Shown piece by piece: positions 22,788 through 24,006 of a stretch of 24,006 bases of DNA. Made by a program: the position numbers and the translations under genes. Under the pieces are notes generated by a model that made no database searches, was not told the origin of the DNA, and was given only the letters and a program-made list of their open reading frames with translations. Positions within the stretch are counted from its first letter, which is position 1, and each line of letters begins with the position of its first letter. This stretch comes from Methylococcaceae bacterium (GTDB lineage Bacteria; Pseudomonadota; Gammaproteobacteria; Methylococcales; Methylomonadaceae), in contig SXIZ01000307.1 of NCBI GenBank assembly GCA_005779525.1, forward strand, positions 1-24,006, in the 5' to 3' direction.

Positions 22788-24006
22788 ATGTTTATGACAG
22801 ATTATTTCCCTTTTGCCTTAACTGAAGCGGGTTTACAGGACTGGCTAGACGAACTTGCGCGACTTAAAGTGAGCAAAGCGGGCACCTATTTACAGCGTTT
22901 TTTAGAACATCTGCAGCAGCAGCCACCCGCTACCCCCACCTATGGCAAGCTGCTACGCCAAATTCAGCCTTACGTCCTAGACTACGCCAAGCAATTAGAG
23001 AGTTTGCAGCTGCCAGCACATGCCCCAAAATCTCGCACCCTAAAACGCAAAAGCACCGAATTAAGTTATCAGCTGTTACGCTCTAACGCCTTGCTCTACG
23101 CGCAATTACTGAACTTTTCCGATTTAGCGCCTGCTTTGGCATTAGAGTTCAGTATTACCGCGCTGCAATTGATCGCCTATTGTTTGCGCAAACAAGCACA
23201 ACTGAGTCTGTGCCCCTCATCTGCACTGTGGCAAGTGCTGGCGGAGATTTATCAACGCGCCGATCTAGAGCAGCGCTGGGAACACGCCGAGGACTGTCAG
23301 GCAGCACTCAAAACGTTGAAGTTACTGTTACGGCAAAATTTATTATTTGCACTGTGCAATCCTTTTTATTTTGCTGCCGAACGCGTGGACAGCGTCTTTG
23401 CGTTTGCCGTGCAGCATGCCGGATGCTTAGTGATAGGTGCAGGCGCCAGCAACGCAGAATTTACGTGGCTACCCAGCTTGCACACCGCCCCTCGCACGTT
23501 TATTCCCAGTGCAGCATTGAGTCAACTCACAGTACAACTGGACTGCACCCAGATAGTCGCAGCACTGGCAGCCGCCCCCAGTCCTTTATTACAGCCTGCA
23601 GAGCAGGGCTATTTAAGTCAACGGCTCTCAGGCTATACTGCCATCATCGAGAGTTCGCACCCGGGTAAAACCCAGATCGCACAATTATTCCCGCATTATC
23701 ACGATATTCTCGCGACCTTAAATCAATATACCAGTCTGCATAATATTTATCGTGTTGCCGCGATCAACGCCCCAATTCCAGCTAAATCTCATCTTCATAG
23801 CTTACAACTTGAACCCGTCGATATTCATACACCGCGTTTAAAAGAGCGCAACAGTCGCCCCAGCACACGAGCACTCAGCGTGGCAATGCATGCGACAGGC
23901 TTTGAAAATTATCTACTGGCGATCGCCCCGCTAACGGCCATCGAAGCAGGACAGCTATGTTTATTGGTCACCGACGCGCACACGACCCTGGGTGTGATCC
24001 GTAAAA
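22788..24006 (+). CDS. large hypothetical protein, possibly PilZ-domain-like at its C-terminus (runs off the right edge)
   Basis: An open frame of 406 codons reaches the window edge without a stop; an alternative start is ATG 22794. The first 250 residues are helical, rich in Leu, Gln and Ala, with no signal peptide and no clear membrane segment, so it is probably cytoplasmic. The last visible part has RLKERNSR followed by a strand-rich stretch ending in EAGQLCLLV and LGVIRK. That ending resembles the final strands of PilZ domains in gammaproteobacterial c-di-GMP-binding proteins (VGELV...LGVVRW). The usual D/N-x-S-x-x-G binding motif is not evident, so if it is a PilZ domain it is degenerate. 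Coding use is consistent with the neighbours. Function unknown. Confidence 0.75.
   Translation, partial: MFMTDYFPFALTEAGLQDWLDELARLKVSKAGTYLQRFLEHLQQQPPATPTYGKLLRQIQPYVLDYAKQLESLQLPAHAPKSRTLKRKSTELSYQLLRSNALLYAQLLNFSDLAPALALEFSITALQLIAYCLRKQAQLSLCPSSALWQVLAEIYQRADLEQRWEHAEDCQAALKTLKLLLRQNLLFALCNPFYFAAERVDSVFAFAVQHAGCLVIGAGASNAEFTWLPSLHTAPRTFIPSAALSQLTVQLDCTQIVAALAAAPSPLLQPAEQGYLSQRLSGYTAIIESSHPGKTQIAQLFPHYHDILATLNQYTSLHNIYRVAAINAPIPAKSHLHSLQLEPVDIHTPRLKERNSRPSTRALSVAMHATGFENYLLAIAPLTAIEAGQLCLLVTDAHTTLGVIRK

Noticed and set aside
23180..23668. 162-residue plus-strand frame rich in Arg, Ser and Cys
   Set aside because: It lies wholly inside the longer open frame beginning at 22788, which has better protein-like composition and continues to the window edge.
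1..24006. Mobile elements, CRISPR arrays, tRNA or rRNA genes
   Set aside because: I found no transposase or integrase genes, no spaced identical repeats of CRISPR type, and no tRNA- or rRNA-like segments while reading both strands.

Overview
The window reads as chromosomal DNA of a hopanoid-producing gammaproteobacterium with fairly AT-rich DNA (judged by eye, not computed). The UvrD fragment at the left edge resembles the enterobacterial protein closely, the ispD-ispF-truD order is typical of Gammaproteobacteria, and the centre is a bacterial hopanoid (hpn) cluster. I cannot name the genus; the single-enzyme squalene synthase recalls methanotroph-type hopanoid producers. I see no phage, insertion sequence, CRISPR array, rRNA or tRNA.

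Layout. 1-2449: 5' part of uvrD (minus), a small membrane protein and a two-CBS-domain protein (plus), and fxsA (minus). 2500-8624: a leftward run of tightly spaced genes, hpnH-hpnB-hpnM-mlaA, then after a 94-base gap ispD-ispF-truD-fxsA. 8634-9125: an AT-rich divergent control region carrying inverted repeats. 9126-19437: a rightward run, squalene synthase-shc-hpnG-hpnN-hpnO-dxs-apt, with mostly tiny gaps or overlaps up to hpnO and about 60-base gaps before dxs and apt. 19562-21383: a leftward pair, a Wza-like polysaccharide export protein and an outer-membrane beta-barrel. 21384-22270: mostly non-coding, with a short tandem repeat and a possible gene remnant. 22271-24006: a small coiled-coil protein and the first 406 codons of an unrecognised large protein that may end in a PilZ-like domain.

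How the genes fit together. Dxs, IspD and IspF supply isoprenoid precursors. Squalene synthase condenses farnesyl diphosphate to squalene and Shc cyclises it to hopene. HpnH adds adenosine, HpnG removes adenine, and HpnO aminates the side chain toward aminobacteriohopanetriol. HpnN is the inner-membrane RND exporter. HpnM (a MlaC relative) and the lipoprotein MlaA could form the periplasmic and outer-membrane parts of a lipid-traffic route. HpnB is a glycosyltransferase-like protein of unproven role. The most interesting feature is this packing of precursor supply, synthesis, decoration and possible trafficking around one shared control region.
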